From JAVDCA01 sp035293985 (lineage in GTDB: Bacteria > Pseudomonadota > Alphaproteobacteria > Rhizobiales > Xanthobacteraceae): 64,000 bases of DNA. Below are positions 33,859 through 43,348 of the stretch, piece after piece (the first letter of the stretch is position 1; every line of letters starts with the position of its first letter). The stretch is taken from NCBI GenBank assembly GCA_035293985.1, contig DATGLS010000048.1:570322-634321 (forward strand), written 5' to 3'. Under the pieces are notes generated by a model. It was given only the letters and a program-made list of their open reading frames with translations. It did no database searches and was not told the origin of the DNA. A program made the translations under genes and the position numbers.

Positions 33859-34494
33859 ATGCTCGGCATCCATGATTTCTGGCTATTCGTCGTCGCCGGT
33901 CTGCTGCTCAACGTCACACCGGGCCCGGACATGGCCTACATCGTGGCGCGCAGCGCGGCGCTCGGCTGGCGCAGCGGGGCTGTGGCGGCGCTCTCCATCT
34001 CGGCCGGCTGCTTCGTGCATATCGCGGCGGCGGCGCTCGGGCTCTCGGCGCTGATCGCTACCTCGGCCGTGGCGTTCTCGCTGCTCAAATGGATCGGCGC
34101 CGCCTACCTCGTCTATATCGGCATCGCGATGCTGCGTGCCGCCCCCGCACCGACGCAGGCGCCGGCGTCGCGCATCGAGCAAGCGACGCCGCTGCGCACC
34201 GTCTTCTGGCAAGGCTTTCTCACCAACGCGCTCAATCCGAAAGTCGCGCTGTTCTTTCTCGCCTTCCTGCCGCAGTTCATCAATGCCGATGCGCCGTCGA
34301 AGCCGCTCGCGTTCGCAGTGCTCGGCCTCGTGTTCAATCTCAACAGCGCGTTCTGGAATCTCGCCGTCGCGGCCTTGGCGGCGCGGCTTGCGGCCACGCG
34401 TCCTTACGCGCGGGCGCGTCTGTGGCTGCAACGTGCGATCGGCGGGCTGTTCGTCCTGCTCGGATTGCGGCTCGCCTTGGCCCAACGGCCCTGA
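33859..34494 (+). CDS. LysE/RhtB family amino acid exporter
   Basis: The 211-residue membrane protein has six likely helices. The family signature VAGLLLNVTPGPDMAYIVAR lies in helix 1 and WQGFLTNALNPKVALFFLAF in the middle, where N-x2-NPK is the conserved re-entrant segment. LysE/RhtB carriers expel amino acids or related metabolites. The physiological substrate is not evident from the neighbours. Confidence 0.93.
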   Translation: MLGIHDFWLFVVAGLLLNVTPGPDMAYIVARSAALGWRSGAVAALSISAGCFVHIAAAALGLSALIATSAVAFSLLKWIGAAYLVYIGIAMLRAAPAPTQAPASRIEQATPLRTVFWQGFLTNALNPKVALFFLAFLPQFINADAPSKPLAFAVLGLVFNLNSAFWNLAVAALAARLAATRPYARARLWLQRAIGGLFVLLGLRLALAQRP

Positions 34495-35361
34495 TCAGGC
34501 CGCGGGGCCCGTCTCGACCGCGCGCGCCGGCTCTTCGGTCCATTCCGACATCGAGCCGTCGTAGAGCGTCACGCCAGGCCGCCGCAGCACCTCGGACAGC
34601 ACGAACCAGCTCGTGGCCGCCTGGTGGCCGGTGTTGCAGTAGCTGATCACCGGAAGATCAGGCACGGCAGCGAAAAGCCGCTGCAGCTCGGCGAGCGGCT
34701 TCAACCGCTGGGTCGCCTTCTCGAAAGCAACGGTGTGGTCGAGATGCAGCGCGCCCGGCAGGCGGCCGGCGCGCAGCGCCTGCGGGCTCTTGTCGCGGCC
34801 CTCGAAATAGGGTGCAGAGCGCGTGTCGAGCAGGATCGCGTCCTTCGCGGCCACCGCGCGCTCGACAGCGGCGCGCTCGGCGCGCCAGGTTGCGTCGAGC
34901 GCGACCGGATAGGTTGCCGCGACCGGGCTTTTGCCGGCGCCCGCCTCGACCGGATGACGATCGGCGGTCCACGCCACCATGCCGCCGTCGAGGATCGAGA
35001 CCGCATGATGGCCGGCCGTCTTGAACGTCCAATAGACGCGCGCCGCCGCGGAGAAATCGCCGGGCGTCGTCCCGGCCGCAACGATCACCACGTGATGCTC
35101 AGGCGTGACGTCGAGTTGCCCGATCAGCCGTGCGAGCGTCCCAGGCTCGGGCAAAAGCCCGCTCGCCATCCCTTGCGTGCGGCGCCAGCCTTCCTTGGCG
35201 TAGTCGGTGTGCACCGCACCGGGCACATGCGCCTGCTCGAAGGCGGCCCGCGCACCACCATCGACCGCGGAGCGGATGTCGACGACCCGCACCATGGCGT
35301 CATCGAGATGCGCCGCCAGCCATTCGGTCGAGACCAGAGGCGAAACGTCTGCCATTTGCAT
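34495..35361 (-). CDS. sseA: Thiosulfate/3-mercaptopyruvate sulfurtransferase (tandem rhodanese)
   Basis: The start at 35361 (MQMADVSPLV) with AAGGGG upstream gives 288 residues; an earlier in-frame start at 35457 is unlikely. It has two rhodanese domains. The inactive N-terminal half shows VRVVDIRSAVDGGARAAFEQ, HVPGAVHTDYAKEGW and VSILDGGMVAWTADRHPVEA. The catalytic C-terminal half shows ILLDTRSAPYFEGRDKSPQA and the active-site Cys in VISYCNTGHQAATSWF. The loop after the Cys (NTGHQA) is closer to thiosulfate:cyanide enzymes than to CG[S/T]GVT mercaptopyruvate enzymes. It is convergent with lysE. Confidence 0.9.
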   Translation of the reverse strand: MQMADVSPLVSTEWLAAHLDDAMVRVVDIRSAVDGGARAAFEQAHVPGAVHTDYAKEGWRRTQGMASGLLPEPGTLARLIGQLDVTPEHHVVIVAAGTTPGDFSAAARVYWTFKTAGHHAVSILDGGMVAWTADRHPVEAGAGKSPVAATYPVALDATWRAERAAVERAVAAKDAILLDTRSAPYFEGRDKSPQALRAGRLPGALHLDHTVAFEKATQRLKPLAELQRLFAAVPDLPVISYCNTGHQAATSWFVLSEVLRRPGVTLYDGSMSEWTEEPARAVETGPAA

Positions 35362-35474
35362 GAACCCCTTCGGTTGGCGCGGCGTATAGCATGGGCATCG
35401 GGTGTGGCCATAACCCGATGGAACTCGAAGGCCGGTTGGCAAGTTGTCAGACCACAAACCCCAGAGGCTCGGCC

Positions 35475-36557
35475 ATGCGCCCTTCCCGCCTCGTCCTCGC
35501 CAGCATCATTGCCCTTTCCACGCTGCCCGCCGGCAGCGCCATGGCCCAATTTCCGTTGCCCGGCATTTTCGGCCGTGTATTGGGCCACATGCTGCCCCAT
35601 CCGCACTGGCATCGACACTATCCGGCACATCATTATGCCAAGCGCATCCCGGACGAGCGCGAGTCTCGGTCCGCCAGACAGACGCCGGCCGAGCGAGCGA
35701 GCCCGCCCCCGGGCAATGAAGCCAATGACTCCACCGCGGTATTCTGGCCGCAGCTGGGCGACGACGTCACCGATTATGTATTCTGGCCCTCCGGCTCGGA
35801 CGATCATTTCTGGGCGCATGGATATAATGACATCGTGATGGGCGCACTGCGGCCGGAGAGCCATGAAAGCCGCGAGAGCGCACGCGCCAGCGCCGCATCG
35901 GCGCAGACGACCGGCACTGCGACAGCGGCGCCGGCCTGCGAAAACCTGAAGAGCAGCGAAACCGCCGACAGCGTAACCTCACGCATCGACTCCACCATCC
36001 AGCCGACCGATGCACAACGCGCGGCCCTCAACGACCTGCACGATGCCCTGCAAAGCGCCTTCGATTATGTCGACAGGGCGTGCCCGAAGGCCGGTCCGCA
36101 AACGCCGACCACACGGCTCGACGCCATGGAGGACCGCATTTGGGCGGCGCGCCAGGCGCTGCTCGTCACCCGCGCACCGCTCGTCAAGCTCTACGACTCG
36201 CTCACCGACGAGCAGAAGGCGCGTCTCAATGGACCATCCGGGCAGACCGCGACCCGTGGTGCCGGCTGCAGCGTGAGCAGCCCGGATCTCGCCCGCATGC
36301 TGCAGGGACGCGGACGGCCCGACCCGAGGCAGCGCGCCGGTCTCGAGGCGCTGCGCAAGACGTCGGATGGGCTCGCCAAGCTCCTCGCCTCCGCCTGCCC
36401 GGCGACGCTGCCCGCGACCCCGATCGAGCGGCTTGATGCGGCCGACCGGCGGCTCAACTCGATGCTCTATGCGGTGGTGACGCTGCGCGCCCCCCTCGAC
36501 GCGATGTCCTCCTCGCCGCCTCCTGCGCAGGCCGATCCGCGCATGAGCCGCCGGTGA
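35475..36557 (+). CDS. Periplasmic Spy/LTxxQ-motif-like protein
   Basis: The start at 35475 gives a 360-residue precursor with a signal peptide (LVLASIIALSTLPAGSAMAQ). After a His/Pro-rich segment (MLPHPHWHRHYPAHHYAKR) come helical repeats. These contain IQPTDAQRAALNDLHDALQS and a second copy with YDSLTDEQKARLN, both resembling the LTxxQ motif of CpxP/Spy chaperones. Two ACP-containing segments (DRACPKAGP and ASACPATLP) suggest internal duplication. Spy-like proteins protect against envelope stress or metals; the His-rich head hints at metal binding. This assignment is by motif only. Confidence 0.75.
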   Translation: MRPSRLVLASIIALSTLPAGSAMAQFPLPGIFGRVLGHMLPHPHWHRHYPAHHYAKRIPDERESRSARQTPAERASPPPGNEANDSTAVFWPQLGDDVTDYVFWPSGSDDHFWAHGYNDIVMGALRPESHESRESARASAASAQTTGTATAAPACENLKSSETADSVTSRIDSTIQPTDAQRAALNDLHDALQSAFDYVDRACPKAGPQTPTTRLDAMEDRIWAARQALLVTRAPLVKLYDSLTDEQKARLNGPSGQTATRGAGCSVSSPDLARMLQGRGRPDPRQRAGLEALRKTSDGLAKLLASACPATLPATPIERLDAADRRLNSMLYAVVTLRAPLDAMSSSPPPAQADPRMSRR

Positions 36558-36561
36558 CGAT

Positions 36562-36624
36562 CGAAGTCGGATTTATCCGACTTCGGCCGACTACCGGTGC
36601 CGAAATCGGGCAAGCCCGATTTCG
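36562..36624. repeat. Two consecutive perfect hairpins
   Basis: The first is CGAAGTCGGA-TTTA-TCCGACTTCG (36562-36585). The second is CGAAATCGGG-CAAG-CCCGATTTCG (36601-36624). The stems share the core CGAA[G/A]TCGG. They start right after the stop of the LTxxQ gene and may terminate transcription, though no T-run follows, or be a small interspersed repeat. Confidence 0.6.
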
Positions 36625-36864
36625 GGTGCGCCATTCGTAAAGCGTTCGTTAATCCGGTTCCCTCGACGGCCTCGGCAAGGAAATCCCAACGGATTGCCGT
36701 GTAGATTCGCCGCGACGGATCGAGGGCCTGCATTCCTGCCGTGAACATTCCCGTCGGCCCGACGGCGGCGAGGCACGCTCACCGAACGAAGAGAGCATGA
36801 TCCCGAAACCGGCTCCCGGTTCTCGTAAGAGCATGCTCGAAAAATTCAGGTCGCGTGACCGCGC

Positions 36865-39141
36865 ATGATGGCTTCCGAACCCGGCGGCGGCGCCGCTCTT
36901 CTGGCCGTGCTCGATGCATTGCTCGATCTCGCGGGCGATGCCGAGGCCGGCGCGCGGCTGTTGCGGCGCGCGCGCGAATTGTTCGTCGCTGACCATGCGC
37001 TGCTGCTGGTGGCGGACGGCGAGGCGCTGCGCTGTGTCGCGGCAGATCCCGGCGAGGGGGTCGCTACGCAATGGCCGGCCTCGGCGGAGCTATTGGACGC
37101 CGCGCGCAGCCGCGTGCTCGCGGTCGGCGGCGCCTCGGGCCGCACCCTGCTGCCGCGCGATCTGGTCGCGGACGGTGCGCCGGCGCTCCTGCTCCCGGTC
37201 GCCTACGCCGATCGCGCCGCGGCCCTGCTGCTGCGGCGCGCCGCCGGCGCGACCGATTTTGAGCTCGACCTCGTCACCAGCGCGCGCCTCTGCTCGGTGG
37301 TCGCCCTTGCTGGGCTCGCGCTGCGCAACGGACAGGCGACTGGCGAGGCAATCGAGCGGATGCGCCGCGAGGCGGAAGCGCTCTCCGCCCGTGTGCGCGC
37401 GGCCGACGCCGAGCGCGACCTGCTCAAGGAGGTGATCGATCGGTTGCCGGTGAGTCTCACGGTGCAGGACGAGGACGGCCGCTTCATCCTGCTCAACGCC
37501 GTGGCGGCGGCCAATCTCGGCACGGCAGCGCAGACGCTGCTCGGCACCTCGCCGGCCGATTTCCTGTCCCCCGAGGAGGCCGCTCAGCGGCGCAACTGGG
37601 AAATCGCCCTGATGCGGGACGGCGGGCCGGTCGCGACCGAGGAACGTCATGCCGACGCGAGCGGCGAGCGCATCTGGCTCACGTCGCACAAGCCGGTGCA
37701 CGTGCTCGATCGCAACCTGCTGATGTCGACGTCGCTCGACATCAGCGAGCGCAAGCAGGTCGAGGACGAGCTCGCGCGGCGCGCCTATTTCGACGATCTC
37801 ACCGGACTGCCCAACCGGATGGTCATCGAGCAGCGCGTCGACGCGGCGATCGCGTGCGACGACGCGCGCTTCGCGATCGCGTTCATCGATCTCGACAATT
37901 TCAAGCACATCAACGACTACTACAGCCACGCGATCGGCGACGCGCTGCTGTGCAAGGTCGCCGAGCGCATCGGGCAGCACCTGCGTCCGACCGACATGCT
38001 GGCGCGCATCAGCGGCGACGAGTTCCTGCTGCTGATCGATCCGGTCGAGAGCGACGAGCAGGTGCATATGCTGGTCGACCAGCTGGTCGTCGAGCTCAAG
38101 AATCCGTTTCACCTCGAGGCGTACGAGATCTTCACCTCGGCGTCGCTCGGCGTCAGTGTCTATCCGGAGCATGGCGCGAACTACGAGGCGCTGCGGCGCA
38201 ACGCCGACAACGCCATGTACCGGGCGAAGCACGGCGCCAAGGGCGGCGCGATCTACTTCGATTCGAGCATGGGCGAGGCGATCACGGCGCGCATGGAGCT
38301 CGAGCAGCGGCTGCGCCTCGCCATCCGCGACCGCAAGTTCTGTTGCGCTTTCCAACCCAAGGTCGACGTGCAGACCCAGCAGGTGGTCGGCTTCGAGACG
38401 CTGGTGCGCTGGCGCGACGAGGACGGCGAGATTCAACCGCCCAGCGCCTTCGTCGGGCTCGCGATCGAGCTCGGCCTGATCGATCCGATCACCCATTTCG
38501 TGCTCGAGGAGGCGGTCGCCTCGATCGAGCGCCTCGACGAGGCGTTCGGCGCCGGCACGACCATCAGCATCAACGTTGCCGCCAAGCAGGCGGGCGACAT
38601 CGACTTCATGCGCTCGCTGATGCGCGCGATCGACGAGAGCCGCTATGCCCGCCGCCTGATGCTCGAGCTGACCGAGGACGCATTCGTGGCGCAGAGCCGC
38701 TTCCAGGCCGAGGTGCTACCGATGATCCGCGAGCTCGGCGTGCGCGTCTCGATCGACGATTTCGGCACCGGCTACTCGTCGCTCTCGGCGCTCGCCGATA
38801 TCACGGCGGACGAGCTCAAGGTTGATCGCTCGTTCATCACGGCGATCCACCAGCGCCCGCGCAGCCAGAGCGTGCTGCGCACCATCGAGTCGCTCGGCCA
38901 CGCCCTCGGCATGTCGGTCGTCGCCGAGGGCGTGGAGACGTTCGAGGAGCTCGCCTACCTGCAAGCCATGACCCGCATCCGCCAGGCGCAGGGGTTCTAT
39001 TTCTCGCGTCCGTTCTTCCTCGAGGACCTGAGCGAGATGCGCCGCATCGACGGGCAAGCGCGCGGGGCCGACACGGCGCGACCGCGGGTCGCGGGGCGCG
39101 CCGCGGCTGTCGCGCGTGTCGCCGGCGGCGAGCGCGGGTAA
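36865..39141 (+). CDS. GAF-PAS-GGDEF-EAL signalling protein
   Basis: The 758-residue soluble protein has an N-terminal GAF-like region (about 5-160), a PAS domain (about 190-300, with VSLTVQDEDGRFILLNAVAA), a GGDEF domain (about 305-460) and an EAL domain (about 475-735). The cyclase signature reads SGDEF, a variant that can be active. The EAL domain keeps FETLVRWRDEDG, INVAAKQAGD, ELTEDAF and DDFGTGYSSLSAL, so phosphodiesterase activity is likely. The net effect on c-di-GMP cannot be predicted. It is transcribed alone. Confidence 0.9.
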   Translation: MMASEPGGGAALLAVLDALLDLAGDAEAGARLLRRARELFVADHALLLVADGEALRCVAADPGEGVATQWPASAELLDAARSRVLAVGGASGRTLLPRDLVADGAPALLLPVAYADRAAALLLRRAAGATDFELDLVTSARLCSVVALAGLALRNGQATGEAIERMRREAEALSARVRAADAERDLLKEVIDRLPVSLTVQDEDGRFILLNAVAAANLGTAAQTLLGTSPADFLSPEEAAQRRNWEIALMRDGGPVATEERHADASGERIWLTSHKPVHVLDRNLLMSTSLDISERKQVEDELARRAYFDDLTGLPNRMVIEQRVDAAIACDDARFAIAFIDLDNFKHINDYYSHAIGDALLCKVAERIGQHLRPTDMLARISGDEFLLLIDPVESDEQVHMLVDQLVVELKNPFHLEAYEIFTSASLGVSVYPEHGANYEALRRNADNAMYRAKHGAKGGAIYFDSSMGEAITARMELEQRLRLAIRDRKFCCAFQPKVDVQTQQVVGFETLVRWRDEDGEIQPPSAFVGLAIELGLIDPITHFVLEEAVASIERLDEAFGAGTTISINVAAKQAGDIDFMRSLMRAIDESRYARRLMLELTEDAFVAQSRFQAEVLPMIRELGVRVSIDDFGTGYSSLSALADITADELKVDRSFITAIHQRPRSQSVLRTIESLGHALGMSVVAEGVETFEELAYLQAMTRIRQAQGFYFSRPFFLEDLSEMRRIDGQARGADTARPRVAGRAAAVARVAGGERG

Positions 39142-39227
39142 TCGCGACAGCGTGGAAGCCGTTTGAAAGATACAAATCGGCACACCGAGCATGCCCCGCC
39201 CATCGCGGTCGCGAGAAGGTGAGGCAA

Positions 39228-41066
39228 TCAGCGCGGCGTCTGGATGGCGCGTAACGCAGCGAGCGGGTCCGGGCGATCGCCCGGCGGCTTCTTCAGCATG
39301 CCGAGGCGGCTCGGGTCGAGGGCCGTCGGCGATGCCGGCGCGGCGGCGTGCGGCGAAGGCACGGCGCGCGGAGCGACCGGCGCCGTCGGAGCGGCCTGTG
39401 TGGTGCGCGGCGGCGGCTCCTCGGCATGGGCACGATTCATCGTGGCGTTGCGCCAGCGGTCGACTACCGAGGCGATGAAGTTCAAGTCCGCGCCGCTCGC
39501 CTGCAGGGTCGGGTCGCTGGCGAAGGTGTCGCTCTTCGGCAGCAGGTGCGCGGGCACTTCTGGAAAGGTGAGTCGGGTCGGCAGCGGCACCGCGACGCCG
39601 AACGCGAGCGCCTCGCGCGTGCCGAGCGCCGGCACGAAAGCGAACAGGTTCGCGGCCGAATCCGATACCGCCGAGCGCAGCAGCGCCTGGTCGCGCTCGT
39701 TCGACATGCGCATCGCAAACAGCGTGCTGCACTGGGAGATGATGGTGGGGTCGAGCTCGGCGGGGCGCTGGGTGACGAGGCCGAGATGGACGCCGTATTT
39801 GCGTCCCTCCTTGGCGAGCCGCGAGATCGCCCGCCGGGTGGGGCCGAAGCCGGTGGTGCGATCGGCCGCAGCGTAGCGGTGCGCCTCCTCGCACACGAAC
39901 AGGATCGGGCACGCGCCGTCGCTCCACATGCCGAAATCGAACGCCATGCGGAAGAGGACCGACACCACCGCGTCGGTGACCTCGGCCGGAAAGCCGGCGA
40001 GCTGCATGATGGTCATCGGCTTGCCGTCGATCGGCACGCGGAAGAGCTGGCTGATCGCCTCCGACATCGTGTCGCCGCCGACATTGGCGTTCTCGAACAT
40101 GAAGGCGTAGCGTGGGTCGTTGCTCACCGTCTCGATGCGCGTCATCAGCTTGTGATAGACGAGGCGCGACGAGCGGTTCTCCAGCTTGCCCATGCGCTCG
40201 TTGACGTGGTTGAGCAGATCGGCGAGCCGATACGGGACGGGCGTGTCGACCGTATAGCCGATCGATTTCGGATCGAACCGCTTGACGCTCAGCCGGTCGG
40301 CGGCGCGGTACTGCGTGTAGGCCGCCTTGGCGAGCGGGATCACCTCGGCGAGGATCTCGACCTCCTCCTCGATGCCGGGCCGGCCGGCGAAGAAGACGTC
40401 GACGATCTCCTCGAAATTGAACAGCCAGAACGGCAGCTTCATATTGCCGGGGTTCACCACGAAGGCGCGCTCGCCGAAGCTGCGGCCGTATTCGTTGTGC
40501 ACGTCGAGCAGCAGGATGCGCAGGTTCGGTCGCGCCTGCAGCACCTGCTGCAGGATGAGCGCGACCGCGCTCGACTTGCCGACGCCGGTCGTGCCCAGCA
40601 CCGCGAAATGGTTGTTCAGCATCTCGTCGATGTCGACGCCGACCGCGATGGTCTGGTCCTGAAGGAGCTGACCGACCTTGATGACGTTGGTGGCCGGGGC
40701 GTCGAAGACGAGGTGGAGTTCGGCGCTGGTCAGCGCCGTGACGGTGTCGCCGATCGAGGGATAGTCGGTGACGCCGCGGCGAAACTTGCCGCCCTCGCGG
40801 ATCTCGCCCGTGAGGTCGACGCGCGCGGAGCCACAATAGCCGGGCTCGCGCGAGGCGACCTCGACCGAGAGCTCGGTGATGACGCCGATCAGCAGCGCAT
40901 GCCCGGTATGGATCTTGACGAATTTGCCGACCGTCGCGCCGCTGCGATGCAGGCCTTCGGCGCCGAGCAGGCCGATGCTCGCCTTCGAGCCGCTCACCGC
41001 ATGCACGCGGCCGAGCGCTGCATCGGGTTCTTCGGCCGCGCCGCGCAGGGACTGGGGATCGGACAT
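39228..41066 (-). CDS. HerA-like hexameric ATPase (HAS barrel, DUF87)
   Basis: The 612-residue product starts at about 41066 (MSDPQSLRG), though no strong ribosome binding site is seen. The N-terminal HAS barrel shows GRVHAVSGSKASIGLLG and VGKFVKIHTGHALLIGVITE. The FtsK/HerA-type ATPase core follows, with Walker A in AVLGTTGVGKSSAVAL, Walker B in PILFVCEEAHRY and a sensor region LGLVTQRPAELDPTIISQCS with an Arg finger candidate. The C-terminal 90 residues are Pro/Ala-rich. HerA works as a DNA translocase, often with the nuclease NurA. No nuclease is next to it, and it may have another partner. Confidence 0.87.
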   Translation of the reverse strand: MSDPQSLRGAAEEPDAALGRVHAVSGSKASIGLLGAEGLHRSGATVGKFVKIHTGHALLIGVITELSVEVASREPGYCGSARVDLTGEIREGGKFRRGVTDYPSIGDTVTALTSAELHLVFDAPATNVIKVGQLLQDQTIAVGVDIDEMLNNHFAVLGTTGVGKSSAVALILQQVLQARPNLRILLLDVHNEYGRSFGERAFVVNPGNMKLPFWLFNFEEIVDVFFAGRPGIEEEVEILAEVIPLAKAAYTQYRAADRLSVKRFDPKSIGYTVDTPVPYRLADLLNHVNERMGKLENRSSRLVYHKLMTRIETVSNDPRYAFMFENANVGGDTMSEAISQLFRVPIDGKPMTIMQLAGFPAEVTDAVVSVLFRMAFDFGMWSDGACPILFVCEEAHRYAAADRTTGFGPTRRAISRLAKEGRKYGVHLGLVTQRPAELDPTIISQCSTLFAMRMSNERDQALLRSAVSDSAANLFAFVPALGTREALAFGVAVPLPTRLTFPEVPAHLLPKSDTFASDPTLQASGADLNFIASVVDRWRNATMNRAHAEEPPPRTTQAAPTAPVAPRAVPSPHAAAPASPTALDPSRLGMLKKPPGDRPDPLAALRAIQTPR

Positions 41067-41342
41067 CGAAGGGGGCCGGGACGAAATGATTGGGTCTGCG
41101 ACTCTAGGCGGCAAACGCTCTAGAATCGGTAAAGCGCGGCGGCGCACTTTCGCCAGCCACAACAGGCCGGTTAAGCGGCGCTTAACCATTGTCAAATGCC
41201 TCACCGGGGCGGGCACGCCGTAGCTTCCTTCGTGGGACCCGGTGGGCCGCCCGGCGCCCCCGCAGGCGCAGAAAAATTGCCGCAAAGATCGGCTGATTGG
41301 CGTAGCATCGGGCGGTCAGGTTGGGGTTTGGGGTTCGGGGGA

Positions 41343-41978
41343 ATGGGCAAGCGGGCTGGGATTCTGGCAGCGATATCAATGGTGGTCCTCGTCGGCCTGA
41401 CCGGCGTCGCCGGCGCCGAGGATCTGGCCGCCGTCGCCCAGGCCGCGATCTCGCACTATCGCGCCGAGCATGGGCTGCCGCCCGTCACGGCCGACCCCAA
41501 GCTGATGGCGCTCGCCGCCGCGCAGGCGCGCGCCATGGCAAAAGCGGACTCGCTCGAGCACGATGTCGACCGGCCGTTCCAGGCGCGGATCGCGAGCTAC
41601 GATCCAGATGTGGCCTGTGAGAACATCGCCGGCGGCCCGCGCGATTTCACCTCGGCACTCGTGCTGTGGGAGCATTCGCCCGGCCACGACGCCAATCTGC
41701 GGCGAGAGGGCGTGACCCGCTTCGGCATCGCGTCGGCGCCGGCCCCGCAGTCGAAATACAAGGTCTACTGGTCGCTGATCATGGCCGGCACCAAGCCGCA
41801 TCACGGCCTGCGCACCGCCGGCGGCCCCGGCCTGCTGCGCGCGGCGCCCGATCAAGGGCCGATGGTGCGTACGCGCTCGCTGCGCGCGGAACATTCGGGC
41901 GATAACTCGCCGGGTTTGCTTGCGACCGTGAAGGGCTGGCTCAAGCCGCTGTGGTCAGGCAGCAGCTCGGCAAAGTAG
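41343..41978 (+). CDS. Secreted CAP (SCP/PR-1) domain protein
   Basis: The start at 41343, with GGGGGA just upstream, gives a 211-residue precursor with a signal peptide (ILAAISMVVLVGLTGVAGAE). The CAP domain shows AISHYRAEHGLPPVTADPKL, AKADSLEHDVDRPFQAR, VACENIAGGPRDFTSALVLW and LWEHSPGHDANLRREGVTRF. The conserved His and Glu positions are present. CAP proteins are extracytoplasmic with varied binding roles. It is divergent from the HerA-like gene. Confidence 0.87.
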   Translation: MGKRAGILAAISMVVLVGLTGVAGAEDLAAVAQAAISHYRAEHGLPPVTADPKLMALAAAQARAMAKADSLEHDVDRPFQARIASYDPDVACENIAGGPRDFTSALVLWEHSPGHDANLRREGVTRFGIASAPAPQSKYKVYWSLIMAGTKPHHGLRTAGGPGLLRAAPDQGPMVRTRSLRAEHSGDNSPGLLATVKGWLKPLWSGSSSAK

Positions 41979-42087
41979 CCGATTGTGCGGTCAGACGCTG
42001 TCTTTCGGCTAAGCGATCACACGATTTCAGAGGCCGACGGGGCCCGAGCGGGTCCCCGCGACCTTTGAGAAGGACAGGAGCAACGTG

Positions 42088-43308
42088 ATGACGATCGGCG
42101 TGGGCGGCTCGACCGCCGAGAAGGAGCTCGCCGCGATGAGCTCGATGCGCGGCGACGTGCCGCCGATCGGCGTCGAGGAGCGGTTGCGGCGGATCGCCCG
42201 CGCGCAGGCGATCATGCGCGAGAAGGGCATCGACGCGCTCTATCTCGATGTGTCGTCGAGCATGGTCTACTTCACGGGCCTCAATTTCCGCCGCACCGAG
42301 CGCATGCACTCCGCCGTCCTGCCGGCGAAAGGCGACATCGTCTACGTGTCGCCGGCCTTCGAGGTCGAGAAGCTCAAGACCATGACGTCGTTCGGCGACA
42401 AGATCGCGGTGTGGCAGGAGGACGACGATCCGACCGCCGTCGTCACCGAGACGGTGCGCTCGCTCGGCTATCCGAATGGCGTGATCGCGGTCGACGAGGC
42501 GACGCCGTTCTTCACCTTCGACGGGCTGCGCCGCGCCGGCAACAGCTACACCTTCGTCAACGCCGTCGACGTCACGGCCGGCTGCCGCATGATCAAGTCG
42601 GAGCACGAGATCGCGCTGATGCAGACGGCGAAGAACATCACGCTCACGGCGCACAAGGCGGCGGCGCGCATCATGCGCGAGGGCATCACGACCACCGAGG
42701 TGCAGGCCTTTCTGGTCGCCGCCCACAAGAAGCTCGGCTCCGAGGGGCTGCCGCCTTTCAACGCCGTCCTGTTCGGCGAGGCGACCGCCTATCCGCACGG
42801 CGTGCCGTACCCGCAGACGCTGAAGGACGGCGACATGATCCTGATCGACACCGGCGCGCCGGTCGATGGATATCTCTCCGACATCACGCGTTCGTACGTG
42901 TTCGGCACGCCCTCGCGGCGCCAGCGCGAGGTGTGGAATCTGGAGAAGCAGGCGCAGGCCGCAGGCTTCGCGGCGGCGAAACCCGGCAACCGCTGCGAGG
43001 ACATCGACGCGGCGGCGCGCGGCGTCATCAATGGCGCGGGCTTCGGACCGGGCTACGCGACGCCCGGCCTGCCGCACCGCACCGGCCACGGCATCGGCCT
43101 CGACGTGCACGAATGGCCTTATCTCGTGAAGGGCGACCGCACCCTGTTGCGGCCCGGCATGACGTTCTCGAACGAGCCGACCATCTGCATCTATGGCGAG
43201 TTCGGGGTGCGGCTCGAGGACCACATGCTGATCACCGAGACTGGCGCGCGCTGGTTCACCCAGCCGGCCCATTCGGTCGACGACCCGTTCGGCCAGGATG
43301 TGGGGTAG
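42088..43308 (+). CDS. M24 family metallopeptidase (Xaa-Pro dipeptidase-like)
   Basis: The ATG at 42088 has AGGAG nine bases upstream, giving 406 residues. The creatinase N-domain has YLDVSSSMVYFTGLNFRRTE. The catalytic domain keeps all metal ligands: Asp in LIDTGAPVDGYLSDITRS (two), His in HRTGHGIGLDVHEWPYL, Glu in TFSNEPTICIYG and Glu in VRLEDHMLIT. It resembles ectoine hydrolase/dipeptidase members of M24. It precedes a Bug-type receptor gene, so the substrate may be an imported compound. Confidence 0.9.
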   Translation: MTIGVGGSTAEKELAAMSSMRGDVPPIGVEERLRRIARAQAIMREKGIDALYLDVSSSMVYFTGLNFRRTERMHSAVLPAKGDIVYVSPAFEVEKLKTMTSFGDKIAVWQEDDDPTAVVTETVRSLGYPNGVIAVDEATPFFTFDGLRRAGNSYTFVNAVDVTAGCRMIKSEHEIALMQTAKNITLTAHKAAARIMREGITTTEVQAFLVAAHKKLGSEGLPPFNAVLFGEATAYPHGVPYPQTLKDGDMILIDTGAPVDGYLSDITRSYVFGTPSRRQREVWNLEKQAQAAGFAAAKPGNRCEDIDAAARGVINGAGFGPGYATPGLPHRTGHGIGLDVHEWPYLVKGDRTLLRPGMTFSNEPTICIYGEFGVRLEDHMLITETGARWFTQPAHSVDDPFGQDVG

Positions 43309-43348
43309 TTTATCGACACGCTCGGACAGCCATAGACCGGGGGCGACG

